From contig CANHSE010000004.1 of the NCBI GenBank assembly GCA_947463025.1, positions 1 through 34,496 on the forward strand: a stretch of 34,496 nt of DNA, written 5' to 3'. Within the stretch, counting starts at the first letter, position 1. Each line of letters starts with the position of its first letter. Under the pieces are notes generated by a model. That model saw nothing but the letters and a program-made list of their open reading frames with translations, had not been told where the DNA came from and ran no database searches. This DNA comes from Comamonadaceae bacterium. GTDB lineage: Bacteria; Pseudomonadota; Gammaproteobacteria; Burkholderiales; Burkholderiaceae_C. Below, piece by piece: positions 1 through 11,361 of the stretch. A program made the translations under genes and the position numbers.

Positions 1-121
1 CCTTGATGATGTCGCCTACGCTGGCGTAGCGACGCTTGGAGCCACCGAGCACCTTGATGCACAGCACGGATTTCGCGCCTGTGTTGTCGGCGACTTCGAG
101 CCGGGATTCAGTCTGGATCAT
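1..121 (-). CDS. rplN: 50S ribosomal protein L14, N-terminal part (runs off window edge)
   Basis: Reverse complement of 1-121 reads [40 protein letters not shown], the L14 N-terminus; absent from the ORF track because it is truncated. Confidence 0.96.
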   Translation of the reverse strand, partial: MIQTESRLEVADNTGAKSVLCIKVLGGSKRRYASVGDIIK

Positions 122-285
122 TTCAAAATATTCCCAACTTGTATCCAGTACCGCGCCTTGGCACGTCACCGGATCAGTCTTGGGCCTGTCGGCGCCTGGT
201 AGCCACAATGGCCGGCCAAGCTTCGATTAGGCAGAAATCGAGTCACTCACCCCCTGAGAACCCCCTGGGAAAGAAAGACTCAACA

Positions 286-305
286 CTCGCCAAAAAATAG
301 GCGAG
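286..305 (-). terminator. Stem-loop CTCGCC-N8-GGCGAG downstream of glpD, possible terminator
   Basis: Perfect 6-bp inverted repeat with A/T-rich loop; downstream U-rich stretch on the minus strand is interrupted (tgttgagtctttctttc). Confidence 0.45.
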
Positions 306-335
306 CCCGCGATTATGCCTGAAATCCAAGGCGCG

Positions 336-1937
336 TCAAGCGCCCGGGTTCGCGCCGCCCGTCAAAGCCGGCCAATAGCCGGCTGCCAGGGCCCGGAAAT
401 CGGCCTCGCAGGGGTCGGCGCCCGTCTCCTGGCGCAGCAGGGTGGCCACTTCGCCGGCCAGTTCGGTCGCCAGGCGGGCATCGAGAAACAACAGGCGGGA
501 GCGCCGGGCCAAGACGTCTTCGACCGTGCGGGCGTATTCGTGGCGGGCAGCAAAGCGCACCATGGCCTCGGTCAGACCGCCGCCCAGGAGGCGGTCTGCG
601 CCGGGCAGGGCCTGAACCTCGGCGGCCTCGGTGCCATACAGATGCAGGCCTGGGGACTGACTCAGGTCGATGGGGACGGCGGGTGGCGCCTCTCCCCCGA
701 TCAGGCGTAAGCTAGTGGTCACTCCTTCCGAAAGCCCTACAGAGAAAGGCTGCAATAGACCCGCCTGAACGCATTGCGCGAGTACATCCTCCGCCATCGC
801 GCGGTAGGTGGTCCATTTGCCGCCGGTCACGGTCACGAGCCCGGAGGGGCTGACCTGCACGGTGTGCTCACGGCTGATGGACCGGGTGGCGCCGCCCTCG
901 TCCTGGGCCGGACGCACCAAGGGGCGCAGGCCGACCCATTGGCTGCGCACGTCCTGCCGGGTGGGGACGCGCGCCAGGTAACGGCCCACCTCCGACAAGA
1001 TGAGATCGACTTCCTGGCCCTGGGCCCGGGGCTCGCGCGGGAGGTCTTGGCGGGGGGTGTCGGTGGTGCCCAGGATGACCTTGCCCAGCCAGGGCACCGC
1101 AAACAACACCCGGCCATCCGCCGTGCGGGGCACGATCAGGGCCTGACGCCCGGGCAGGAAATCCGCATCGACCACCAGGTGCACGCCCTGGCTGGGGGCC
1201 ACCAGCGGCGGCACGGCCCGGCCGGTGGCCTGGCCATCGCGCTGACGCAGGGCGTCGACCCAGACGCCGGTGGCATTGACGACGCACGCGGCCTGGATCT
1301 CGAAGACACGGCCGGTTTCGCGGTCCTGCGCCTGCAGGCCGGCCACACGACCGGCCTCATGGACCAGGCCGGTGACCGCGCAATGATTGGCCACCAGGGC
1401 GCCTTCGCGCGCTGCGGTGCGCGCCAGGGCCAGGGCCAGGCGGGCGTCGTCGAACTGGCCGTCCCAATAGCGCACGCCACCCTTGAGGCCTGGGGCACGC
1501 AGGGTCGGTAGGGCCTGCAGGGCTTGGGCTGGCGCGAGAAATTCGGTGCGTCCCAGGCCTGCGGCGCCAGCGAGGGCGTCATAGGCCTTGAGACCCACGC
1601 CATAAAAAGGCAGCTCCCACCAGCGATAAGCCGGCATGACAAAGGCCAGGGGCTGCGCCAGGTGGGGGGCGTTGCGAAGCAGGGTGGTGCGTTCGTGCAA
1701 GGCCTCGCGCACCAGCGAGAGATTGCCTTGCGCCAAATAGCGCACGCCGCCGTGAACCAGCTTGGTGGCGCGCGAGGAGGTGCCGCCAGCGAAATCATGC
1801 GACTCCAGCAGGACCACCGAGAGGCCGCGTGCGGCGGCATCCAGGGCGACCCCCAGACCGGTGGCGCCGCCACCGACGACAGCGATGTCATACCGATGGG
1901 GCTGCGCCAATCGCTCGAGTAACTGCGCGCGCTGCAT
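336..1937 (-). CDS. glpD: Glycerol-3-phosphate dehydrogenase (FAD)
   Basis: 533 aa; YDIAVVGGGATGLGVALDAAARGLSVVLLESHDFAGGTSSRATKLVHGGVRYL is characteristic of GlpD. Confidence 0.95.
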   Translation of the reverse strand: MQRAQLLERLAQPHRYDIAVVGGGATGLGVALDAAARGLSVVLLESHDFAGGTSSRATKLVHGGVRYLAQGNLSLVREALHERTTLLRNAPHLAQPLAFVMPAYRWWELPFYGVGLKAYDALAGAAGLGRTEFLAPAQALQALPTLRAPGLKGGVRYWDGQFDDARLALALARTAAREGALVANHCAVTGLVHEAGRVAGLQAQDRETGRVFEIQAACVVNATGVWVDALRQRDGQATGRAVPPLVAPSQGVHLVVDADFLPGRQALIVPRTADGRVLFAVPWLGKVILGTTDTPRQDLPREPRAQGQEVDLILSEVGRYLARVPTRQDVRSQWVGLRPLVRPAQDEGGATRSISREHTVQVSPSGLVTVTGGKWTTYRAMAEDVLAQCVQAGLLQPFSVGLSEGVTTSLRLIGGEAPPAVPIDLSQSPGLHLYGTEAAEVQALPGADRLLGGGLTEAMVRFAARHEYARTVEDVLARRSRLLFLDARLATELAGEVATLLRQETGADPCEADFRALAAGYWPALTGGANPGA

Positions 1938-1943
1938 GCCGAG

Positions 1944-1949
1944 ATTGTG
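1944..1949 (-). promoter_or_regulatory. -10-like CACAAT, 6 nt before glpD ATG
   Basis: CACAAT-CTCGGC-ATG. Confidence 0.5.
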
Positions 1950-1964
1950 ACCCAGCTGCAGCGA

Positions 1965-1970
1965 TAGACT
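1965..1970 (+). promoter_or_regulatory. -10-like TAGACT, 6 nt before proC ATG
   Basis: TAGACT-CCGGCG-ATG. Confidence 0.5.
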
Positions 1971-1976
1971 CCGGCG

Positions 1977-2816
1977 ATGACCGACAGCGCCCGCCTCTCA
2001 CCGCAAGAACCCCTGGCCTTTATCGGCGGGGGCAATATGGCCAGCGCCATCATCGGCGGCTTGATCCAGCAAGGCCTGCCGGCCTCGTGCATCGAGGTGG
2101 TGGAGCCCTTTGAGGAAGCGCGCGCGCGCCTGCAGCAATCGTTTGGCGTGCAGGCCATGGCCACGCCCGGGTCGCAGCTTCAACGCGCGTCGCTGGTGGT
2201 GTGGGCCGTGAAGCCCCAGATGTTCAAAGAAGCCGCGTTGCAAGTGCGACCGCACCTGACGCAGCCGCTGCATCTGAGCGTGGCCGCGGGCATCCGCTCG
2301 GACAGCATCGCCGGATGGATGCAAAGCGAACGCGTGGTGCGCTCCATGCCCAACACCCCGGCGCTGGTGGGCCTGGGCATGACGGCCTTGTATGCGCGCG
2401 CCGGCGCCGGGGACGCAGACCGAGCACGCATTGAGCAGGTGATCGCCACGACCGGTCAATTCCTGTGGGTGGACGAAGAGCCGCATCTGGATGCGGTGAC
2501 CGCTTTGTCCGGGTCCGGGCCGGCGTATGTGTTTTTGTTTCTCGAGGCCATGATCGAGGCGGGCGCGCAAATGGGCCTGACGCGCGAGCAGGCCAAGCGC
2601 CTGGGGATTGCCACCTTCGCCGGCGCCTCCGAGTTGGCGCGTCGCTCGGACGAGTCACCCGCGGTGCTGCGCGAACGCGTGACCTCCAAGGGAGGCACCA
2701 CCTTCGCCGCCCTGAGCGCGATGCAACACGATCAGGTGCCGCAAGCCTTCACCCGGGCCATGCAAGCCGCCTACCGGCGCGCGGGCGAGCTGGGTGACGA
2801 GTTCGGCAAGGCCTGA
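1977..2816 (+). CDS. proC: Pyrroline-5-carboxylate reductase
   Basis: AFIGGGNMASAIIGGL Rossmann start; ALSGSGPAYVFLFLEAM and VTSKGGTTFAAL signatures. Confidence 0.96.
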   Translation: MTDSARLSPQEPLAFIGGGNMASAIIGGLIQQGLPASCIEVVEPFEEARARLQQSFGVQAMATPGSQLQRASLVVWAVKPQMFKEAALQVRPHLTQPLHLSVAAGIRSDSIAGWMQSERVVRSMPNTPALVGLGMTALYARAGAGDADRARIEQVIATTGQFLWVDEEPHLDAVTALSGSGPAYVFLFLEAMIEAGAQMGLTREQAKRLGIATFAGASELARRSDESPAVLRERVTSKGGTTFAALSAMQHDQVPQAFTRAMQAAYRRAGELGDEFGKA

Positions 2817-2834
2817 GGCTCGCGGGTCAGCGCC

Positions 2835-3695
2835 TCAGCGCTGGGCGTAGCCACCGGCCACGCCCAGAAACACGGTGAACCCCAGCCAGTGGTTCAAGGC
2901 GAAGGCGCGAAAGCAACCCTCGCGGGTGCGACCGCGAATCAACGTGAAATGCCATACCGCCTGCACGCCTGCAGCGACCAGCGCCAGCACCCACGGTGCG
3001 CGCGCGAGCTGCGGCCCCAGCAGCCAGGCCCATGACCCCAGGAAGATGGCGTAACAGGCCATGACCACCGCGACATCGGCGCGCCCCAGGGTGATGGCCG
3101 AAGTCTTCATGCCGATGCGCAAATCGTCGTCGCGATCGACCATGGCGTATTCGGTGTCGTAGGCCAAGACCCAGAACAAATTGCCTGCAAGCAAGGCCCA
3201 CGCGAGCAGGGGCACCTGCCCCTGCACCGCGGCAAAGGCCATGGGGATGCCGAAGCTGAAGGCGACGCCCAGCACGGCCTGCGGCATGGACACCACGCGC
3301 TTGGCATAGGGATAAGCCACGGCGATGGCCAGGGCCGCGAAGGACCAGGCGATGGTGGCGGCGTTGGTGGTGAGGACCAGGCCGAAGGCGGCAAGGGCCA
3401 GCACCGCGCCCACGATCAAGGCCTCGCGCGACGAGATGCGGCCCGAGGTGACGGGGCGCTGCGCGGTGCGTTTGACGTGGCGGTCGAAGTCGCGGTCGGC
3501 GACGTCGTTGATGCAGCAGCCTGCGCTTCGCATCAGGATGGTGCCGAGCACGAACACTGCCAGCAGATGCCAGCCCGGAAAGCCGCCCGCGGCCACCCAC
3601 AGGCCACTGAGCGAGGGCCACAGACACAAGAGCCAGCCGGCCGGCCGGTCCCAGCGAATCAGGTCCAGGTACAGACGCAAGCGCTCGCGCATCAA
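2835..3695 (-). CDS. ubiA: 4-hydroxybenzoate octaprenyltransferase
   Basis: [18 protein letters not shown] and [24 protein letters not shown] prenyltransferase motifs. Confidence 0.95.
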   Translation of the reverse strand: MMRERLRLYLDLIRWDRPAGWLLCLWPSLSGLWVAAGGFPGWHLLAVFVLGTILMRSAGCCINDVADRDFDRHVKRTAQRPVTSGRISSREALIVGAVLALAAFGLVLTTNAATIAWSFAALAIAVAYPYAKRVVSMPQAVLGVAFSFGIPMAFAAVQGQVPLLAWALLAGNLFWVLAYDTEYAMVDRDDDLRIGMKTSAITLGRADVAVVMACYAIFLGSWAWLLGPQLARAPWVLALVAAGVQAVWHFTLIRGRTREGCFRAFALNHWLGFTVFLGVAGGYAQR

Positions 3696-4651
3696 GAGAG
3701 CCGATTCACGCCTGGCAGCTCACAGGCATAGACGGCATTGCGCAGCGCCGCGATCGCCTCGTAGCGCGTGAAGCTGCGGCGCCAGGCCAGGACGACGCGC
3801 CGGTACGGCACATCGCCTGGCGCGAAGGGGATGTACTTCACATACGTACGGGCGCCCTTGCGAGGCTTGCCTTGCGAGGCTTCCATCGCGTCTTCGCTGA
3901 CCGACAAGCGCGGCACCAGCGTGACGCCCATGCCGGCGGCGACCATGTGCTTGATGGTTTCGAGCGACGAGCCCTCGAAGCTTTTGCGGATGCCCTCGGC
4001 GTCGCTGGAAAAGCGCGCGAACTCGGGGCAGACCTCGAGCACATGATCGCGAAAGCAGTGGCCAGCCCCGAGCAGCAGCATGGTTTCGGTTTTGAGCTCT
4101 TGCGAGGTGATGGTGGCCTTCGCAGCCAGGGGGTGGGCGCTGGGTACGGCGGCCAGGAAGGGCTCGTCGTACAAGGGCGCCAGAGCCAGGCCGGTGTCGG
4201 GGAAGGGCTCGGCCAGGATGGCGCAATCGATCTCGCCGGTGCGCAGCATCTCCAGTAGGCGCACGGTGAAGTTCTCTTGCAGCATCAGCGGCATCTGCGG
4301 TGTGCGCTCGATGGCCTCGCGCACCAGATCGGGCAGCAGGTAAGGGCCGATGGTGTAGATCACCCCCAGCTTCAGCGGGCCCGACAGCGGGTCCTTGCCA
4401 CGCTTGGCGATTTCCTTGATGGCGGCCGCCTGCTCCAACACGCTTTGCGCCTGGCGCACGATCTCTTCGCCCAGGGGGGTGATAGACACTTCGTTGGCAC
4501 TGCGCTCAAAGAGCTTGACCTCGAGTTCGTCTTCGAGCTTTTTGATGGCGACCGAGAGCGTGGGCTGCGAGACGAAGCAGGCCTCCGCCGCCTTGCCGAA
4601 ATGCCGCTCGCGCGCGACGGCGACGATGTATTTGAGTTCGGTGAGGGTCAT
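3692..4651 (-). CDS. oxyR: LysR-family peroxide sensor OxyR
   Basis: [46 protein letters not shown]; redox cysteine region [15 protein letters not shown] with the same 9-residue Cys-Cys offset as E. coli OxyR C199/C208; start moved to the internal ATG at 4651. Confidence 0.9.
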   Translation of the reverse strand: MTLTELKYIVAVARERHFGKAAEACFVSQPTLSVAIKKLEDELEVKLFERSANEVSITPLGEEIVRQAQSVLEQAAAIKEIAKRGKDPLSGPLKLGVIYTIGPYLLPDLVREAIERTPQMPLMLQENFTVRLLEMLRTGEIDCAILAEPFPDTGLALAPLYDEPFLAAVPSAHPLAAKATITSQELKTETMLLLGAGHCFRDHVLEVCPEFARFSSDAEGIRKSFEGSSLETIKHMVAAGMGVTLVPRLSVSEDAMEASQGKPRKGARTYVKYIPFAPGDVPYRRVVLAWRRSFTRYEAIAALRNAVYACELPGVNRLS

Positions 4652-4667
4652 GTGCGCGGGGAGGGGT

Positions 4668-6734
4668 TCAGGCCTTGAGGTAGTCGGATTTTCCTCCGAG
4701 CCAGCGAGCGACGTGACGCTCGGCCAGATCGGGATGGCGGTCGAGTATCGCCGGGGCCAGGGCGCGGATCTTCTCCAGCAAGGGTCGGTCGGCCTCGAGA
4801 TCCGCAAAGCGCAAGAGCGGCGCACCCGACTGGCGGGCGCCCAGAAACTCACCGGGGCCGCGAATCTCGAGGTCGCGGCGGGCGATCTCGAAGCCGTCGT
4901 GGGTTTCGGCCATGGCCTTTAAGCGCTCGCGCGCGGTGTCGCTCAGACGGCCGTTTTCGCCGGCGCCATAGAGCAGCACGCAGGCCGAAGCGGCGGCACC
5001 GCGCCCAACCCGTCCGCGCAGCTGGTGCAGCTGCGACAGACCAAAGCGCTCGGCATGCTCGATCACCATGAGCGAGGCATTGGGCACGTCGACGCCGACC
5101 TCAATCACGGTGGTGGCCACGAGCACCCCCATCTCGCCCGATTCGAACAACGACATGACCGCCTTTTTCTCGGCCACCGGCATGCGCGAATGCAGCAGAC
5201 CCACCAGGATGCCGGGCAGGGTCTCACTCAAGGCCTGGTGGGTGGCGGTGGCGTTGGTCAGGTCCAGCGCCTCGCTCTCCTCGATCAAGGGGCAGACCCA
5301 GTAGGCCTGGCGGCCGCTTTCGATCTGTACGCGGATGCGCTCGATCACCTGGTCGCGGCGCGTGTCGGCGATGACTTTGGTGACGATGGGCGTGCGGCCC
5401 GGGGGGAGTTCGTCGATGGTCGAGACATCGAGGTCGGCGTAGTAGCTCATGGCGAGCGTGCGCGGAATCGGCGTGGCCGACATCATCAAGAGATGCGGCT
5501 CCAGGCCGGCATCCTGCGTTTTCTCGCGCAAGGCCAGGCGCTGGGCCACCCCGAAGCGGTGTTGTTCGTCGATGATGGCCAGCGCCAGCTCCTTGAACTG
5601 CACCTGCTCCTGGATCACCGCGTGGGTGCCCACCACCAGGGCGGCCTCGCCACTGGCGATCAGGGCCAGCATCTCGGTGCGCTCTTTCTTTTTCTGGCTG
5701 CCCGTGAGCCACGCCACGCGCAGACCGCGCGGGGCCAGCAGCGGCTCGAGCCACCCGATCAACTTGCGGAAATGCTGCTCGGCGAGGATCTCCGTGGGGG
5801 CCATGAGGGCGCACTGCGTGCCCGCGTCGATGGCCACAGCCGCCGCCAGGGCGGCCACCACCGTCTTGCCCGAGCCCACATCGCCTTGCAGCAGACGGTG
5901 CATGGGAACGGGGCGGGTGAGGTCGCGGGCGATTTCTTCGCACACGCGGTGCTGCGCACGGGTCAGACCAAACGGCAAGGCGGCGAGGAGTTGTTCGTGC
6001 AGGCCGCCGGGGGCCGGGGCTAGGGCAGGCGCGCGCAGGACGTCGCGTTCGCGCTTGCTTTGAAGTTGCGACAGTTGCTGCGCGAGGAGCTCCTCGGCCT
6101 TCAGGCGCTGCCAGGCGGGGTGGCTGCGGTCTTCCAACGTGGCCAGCGGCGTGCGTGGGCCGGGGTGATGCAAAAACGCCAGCGCCTCGCGCAGGCCCCA
6201 GGCGGGATCCTGGCCCAGACGCGCCGCGAGCCCTGGCGGGAAGGTGTCCGACAGGTCGGCGCGTGACAGACCCGAGAGGACCGCCTTGCGCAAATACGCC
6301 TGGGGCAGCGTGGCCACAGTGGGATAGACGGGCGTGAGCGCCTCGGGCAGCGGGCCCTGGGCGGGGCGGCACACCGGATGGACCATCTGCCAGCCAAACA
6401 GACCTCCACGCAATTCGCCGCGTGCGCGGATGCGGGTGCCCACCGCCAGCGTTTTTTGCTGCGCGGGGTAGAAACTGAAAAACCGCAGCTGGCAGGTGTC
6501 GGTGCCATCATCGAGCGTGACCACCAACTGACGGCGCGGGCGGTAGGCGATCTCGTTGGCAGTGACGGTGCCCTCGATTTGCAGCGTGTCGGCCTCGCGC
6601 GCATCGCGCAGGCGGGTCAGGCGGGTCTCATCCTCATAGCGAAGCGGCAGGTGCAGGGCCAGGTCGATGTCGCGCGCCAGACCCAGCTTGCGCAGGGCCT
6701 TCTGAGGGGCGGACAGGGGCTTGCTGCCTTGCAT
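4668..6734 (-). CDS. recG: ATP-dependent DNA helicase RecG
   Basis: [40 protein letters not shown] helicase motifs; likely start [14 protein letters not shown] at 6734 rather than the track start. Confidence 0.96.
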   Translation of the reverse strand: MQGSKPLSAPQKALRKLGLARDIDLALHLPLRYEDETRLTRLRDAREADTLQIEGTVTANEIAYRPRRQLVVTLDDGTDTCQLRFFSFYPAQQKTLAVGTRIRARGELRGGLFGWQMVHPVCRPAQGPLPEALTPVYPTVATLPQAYLRKAVLSGLSRADLSDTFPPGLAARLGQDPAWGLREALAFLHHPGPRTPLATLEDRSHPAWQRLKAEELLAQQLSQLQSKRERDVLRAPALAPAPGGLHEQLLAALPFGLTRAQHRVCEEIARDLTRPVPMHRLLQGDVGSGKTVVAALAAAVAIDAGTQCALMAPTEILAEQHFRKLIGWLEPLLAPRGLRVAWLTGSQKKKERTEMLALIASGEAALVVGTHAVIQEQVQFKELALAIIDEQHRFGVAQRLALREKTQDAGLEPHLLMMSATPIPRTLAMSYYADLDVSTIDELPPGRTPIVTKVIADTRRDQVIERIRVQIESGRQAYWVCPLIEESEALDLTNATATHQALSETLPGILVGLLHSRMPVAEKKAVMSLFESGEMGVLVATTVIEVGVDVPNASLMVIEHAERFGLSQLHQLRGRVGRGAAASACVLLYGAGENGRLSDTARERLKAMAETHDGFEIARRDLEIRGPGEFLGARQSGAPLLRFADLEADRPLLEKIRALAPAILDRHPDLAERHVARWLGGKSDYLKA

Positions 6735-6740
6735 GGGACA

Positions 6741-6746
6741 ATTCTG
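6741..6746 (-). promoter_or_regulatory. -10-like CAGAAT, 6 nt before recG ATG
   Basis: CAGAAT-TGTCCC-ATG. Confidence 0.45.
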
Positions 6747-6795
6747 CCCTGTCCTCCAACCCTTACTTGGCACGGGCCCAGTCCAGCCCTCAAGC

Positions 6796-8993
<2,198 letters not shown>

Positions 8994-9005
8994 GCGTTGG
9001 GCGGC

Positions 9006-9422
9006 TTAGCGCAGGTCGCCGTCCAGGTAGTACCAGCGTCCCTGGTCACGCACGAAGCGACTGCGTTCGTGCAGACGATGCGCGGGCCCGCTGCCTGGCG
9101 GGCGGCTGCGGGCGACGAATTCCACCTCGGCGCGGTCAGGGCCCGTCTCGCGATGGTCCCGCACCTGCAGGCCCAGCCAGCGCACACCGGGCTCCAGATC
9201 CAATGACGCGGGACGCGTTGAAGGATGCCACGAGGCCATCAGGTAGTCGCGGTCGCCGCGCACGAAGGCGCTGTAACGCGATCGCATGAGGGACTCGGCA
9301 TCCGGGGCGGGCGTGTGCCGCCAACGGCCACAACAATCCGCGAAGGACAGAAGCGCAGCGCGCGCGCCGGCACCTTGCAGGCGCCCGCAGGGACAGAGAT
9401 CGGCGTCACGCGGGTCTGACAT
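9006..9422 (-). CDS. YchJ-family (UPF0225, SEC-C type) protein
   Basis: CPCGR...DCCGRW cysteine cluster followed by [28 protein letters not shown]. Confidence 0.88.
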   Translation of the reverse strand: MSDPRDADLCPCGRLQGAGARAALLSFADCCGRWRHTPAPDAESLMRSRYSAFVRGDRDYLMASWHPSTRPASLDLEPGVRWLGLQVRDHRETGPDRAEVEFVARSRPPGSGPAHRLHERSRFVRDQGRWYYLDGDLR

Positions 9423-9428
9423 CCGCGT

Positions 9429-9911
9429 TCACCACCAAAGCGCCACGAGGAAGACGCCGATCATCATGAAGGCGAGCACCACCTTGGCCAGTAGGCCCAC
9501 CATCAGCCCCAGCCAGGTGGCAATGCCCACACGCACCGCCGCTTCGGAATCGCGGCGGGCCAGCCACTCACCGAGTGCAGCGCCCACCAGCGGCAGGAAC
9601 AACACTCCGACCAGCCCCATGAAAAGACCGACCACCGTGCCGATCGCGGCGCCTAGCACCGCCTGCCGGCTGGCCCCCGCCCGGCGCGCACCGACCAGCC
9701 CGGCAACGTAATCGAGGACCCAGGCGGCGATGGCCATGACGGTGATGACTGACAAAGGCACCCAGCCCACGCGGGTGAAGTCGTCGATCCAGGCGCCCAG
9801 CACGATGCCCGCGAGCACGAAAGCCGTGCCGGGCAAGGCGGGCAGCAAGGTGCCGGCCAGGCCGAGCACGATCAATGCGGCACTGAGGATCCACAAGAGG
9901 GTGTCGGACAT
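9429..9911 (-). CDS. DUF456 family membrane protein
   Basis: MSDTLLWILSAALIVLGLAGTLLPALPGTAFVLAGIVLGAWIDDF; hydrophobic, Gly-rich; start set at 9911. Confidence 0.82.
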   Translation of the reverse strand: MSDTLLWILSAALIVLGLAGTLLPALPGTAFVLAGIVLGAWIDDFTRVGWVPLSVITVMAIAAWVLDYVAGLVGARRAGASRQAVLGAAIGTVVGLFMGLVGVLFLPLVGAALGEWLARRDSEAAVRVGIATWLGLMVGLLAKVVLAFMMIGVFLVALWW

Positions 9912-9990
9912 GCGTATGGGGCCAAGGGCGCGAGAGGAAGCGATGACTCGCGATTGTGCCGAGGGCGCCATGCCCTGGCGTGAGGCGGTG

Positions 9991-10797
9991 TCAACGCGGA
10001 TTGGGGGCAGGCACCGTCAGACGGGTCACGGGACCGGCCAGACCCGCGCGGGACAGCCATGCAAAGACTGAATCGACGGTGACGGTCTCGATGCGATTGG
10101 AGAAACGCTGATCGTTGGGATGGTCGTCAAAGGCGACGTTGGCACGGGTCACGCGGGCGCCGAGCCGGGTGAGCGGGCCGAGGTTCAACACCGAAGGCTC
10201 GTAGCCCCTGAGACGCAACCAGGCCTGCGCCGTCTCGCGGCCCGTGACGTTCGGATCGATGGCGGATGCCAAGGTTTCAATGGCCCATTGATTGGACTGC
10301 TGATAGCGCAAGCCCCAGACGTAGCTGACCATGTTGTAGGGTCGGTGCTGGAGGACGACCGCGCGACGGTCATTTTTCAGCACGGGCAGTAAGTGCGTCT
10401 GGACCGCGGGAGTCGGTACAGCCCAGGCTGCCTCATAGCGCCAGAGGTCGTCGAGAAAAAACTCCGCCAGACCTTCGCGGTAGATGTCGGCTTCAGCGGC
10501 GCCACACTGATTGAGTTTGTGCACGACACGCCAGATGCCAGGGTCGGCGCGATAGGCAAAGCCCAAGTGCGAATACCGCAGCTTGTAGGCACTGAGGTCT
10601 TGACCGGCGCGCGCCAGCACCACGACCTCGGTGCCTGCGCGCCGGTAATCGGCCTCTAACGCTTCTTGGGTCGCCTGAGCTAGGGCTAGACCCTGCATCA
10701 GGACGCGCGCGTCGGGTTGACGTTGCTCGCAGGAAGTGCCGGCCCAGGCGCCCGCAGCCAGGAAGAGTCCGACCAGGAAGAAAGACACGCGACGCAT
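9991..10797 (-). CDS. DUF2145 family secreted protein
   Basis: Signal peptide MRRVSFFLVGLFLAAGAWAG; VVVLARAGQDLSAYKLRYSHLGFAYR and VVHKLNQCG...YREGLAEFFLDDLWRYEA resemble DUF2145. Confidence 0.75.
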   Translation of the reverse strand: MRRVSFFLVGLFLAAGAWAGTSCEQRQPDARVLMQGLALAQATQEALEADYRRAGTEVVVLARAGQDLSAYKLRYSHLGFAYRADPGIWRVVHKLNQCGAAEADIYREGLAEFFLDDLWRYEAAWAVPTPAVQTHLLPVLKNDRRAVVLQHRPYNMVSYVWGLRYQQSNQWAIETLASAIDPNVTGRETAQAWLRLRGYEPSVLNLGPLTRLGARVTRANVAFDDHPNDQRFSNRIETVTVDSVFAWLSRAGLAGPVTRLTVPAPNPR

Positions 10798-10804
10798 GAC
10801 GGGC

Positions 10805-11239
10805 CTATTGGGAGATTTTTTCGTGATGAAGCAGCGCCTTGCCCATCTCATTGGGAATGAAGGCCAAGGCCTCGCCCCCCGCGACAAGCACCAGACCCGT
10901 GCTGATGGTGCTGACCGTGACGGCGGTGCCCACAGCCAGCGCGCTGGCACCGGCGGCGCGCGATGCGACTTTCACGCTGACACGGGCGCCATCGGCGACG
11001 CGCTCGAGCACATAGACCACGCCGTTGGCGGAGGCCTCGACGGCCTGCACAGTGAAGGCCGCACCCGCGCTGAGCGTCGCAACGGAGACGCCGACGGCGC
11101 TGGCGGTGGCGGTGGTGGCCACCAGGGATGCCAAAGGCAGTGCCGAGACGGCCACGGACAGCGCACTCTGGGCAGATACGCCCGCGGGGGCGGCAAGGCC
11201 CAAGGCCAGGGCTGCCGTGATGATGGGGATGGGATTCAT
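10805..11239 (-). CDS. Small exported Ala/Val/Ser/Thr-rich protein, partner of the DUF2145 gene
   Basis: MNPIPIITAALALGLAAPAGVSAQSALSVAV... signal peptide; ends 7 nt before the DUF2145 start; C-terminus AFIPNEMGKALLHHEKISQ. Confidence 0.65.
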   Translation of the reverse strand: MNPIPIITAALALGLAAPAGVSAQSALSVAVSALPLASLVATTATASAVGVSVATLSAGAAFTVQAVEASANGVVYVLERVADGARVSVKVASRAAGASALAVGTAVTVSTISTGLVLVAGGEALAFIPNEMGKALLHHEKISQ

Positions 11240-11325
11240 GAGGTTTCTCACAGGGGAGGAAAGAACACGGGTCGCAGACCCGCAAGGGCGGGCGTTCGGT
11301 GACCGCGCCTGGACAAAAGTTCCCC

Positions 11326-11353
11326 AGGAGAAAAAGCGCGCGGGTGCGCGCTT
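11326..11353 (-). terminator. Rho-independent terminator of the phaM-FIST unit
   Basis: On minus strand AAGCGCGC-ACCC-GCGCGCTT followed by TTTCTCC (8-bp perfect stem, 4-nt loop, U-tract), about 8 nt after the FIST gene stop. Confidence 0.88.
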
Positions 11354-11361
11354 GCTACCAC

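Noticed and set aside
4652-4852. N-terminal extension of the OxyR ORF into recG
   Set aside because: Extension is antigenic-looking Arg/Ser-rich frame noise from the recG C-terminus; LysR HTH begins at the ATG at 4651.
5025-6023. 332-aa plus-strand ORF antisense to recG
   Set aside because: Antisense artefact; His/Gln/Arg-rich composition.
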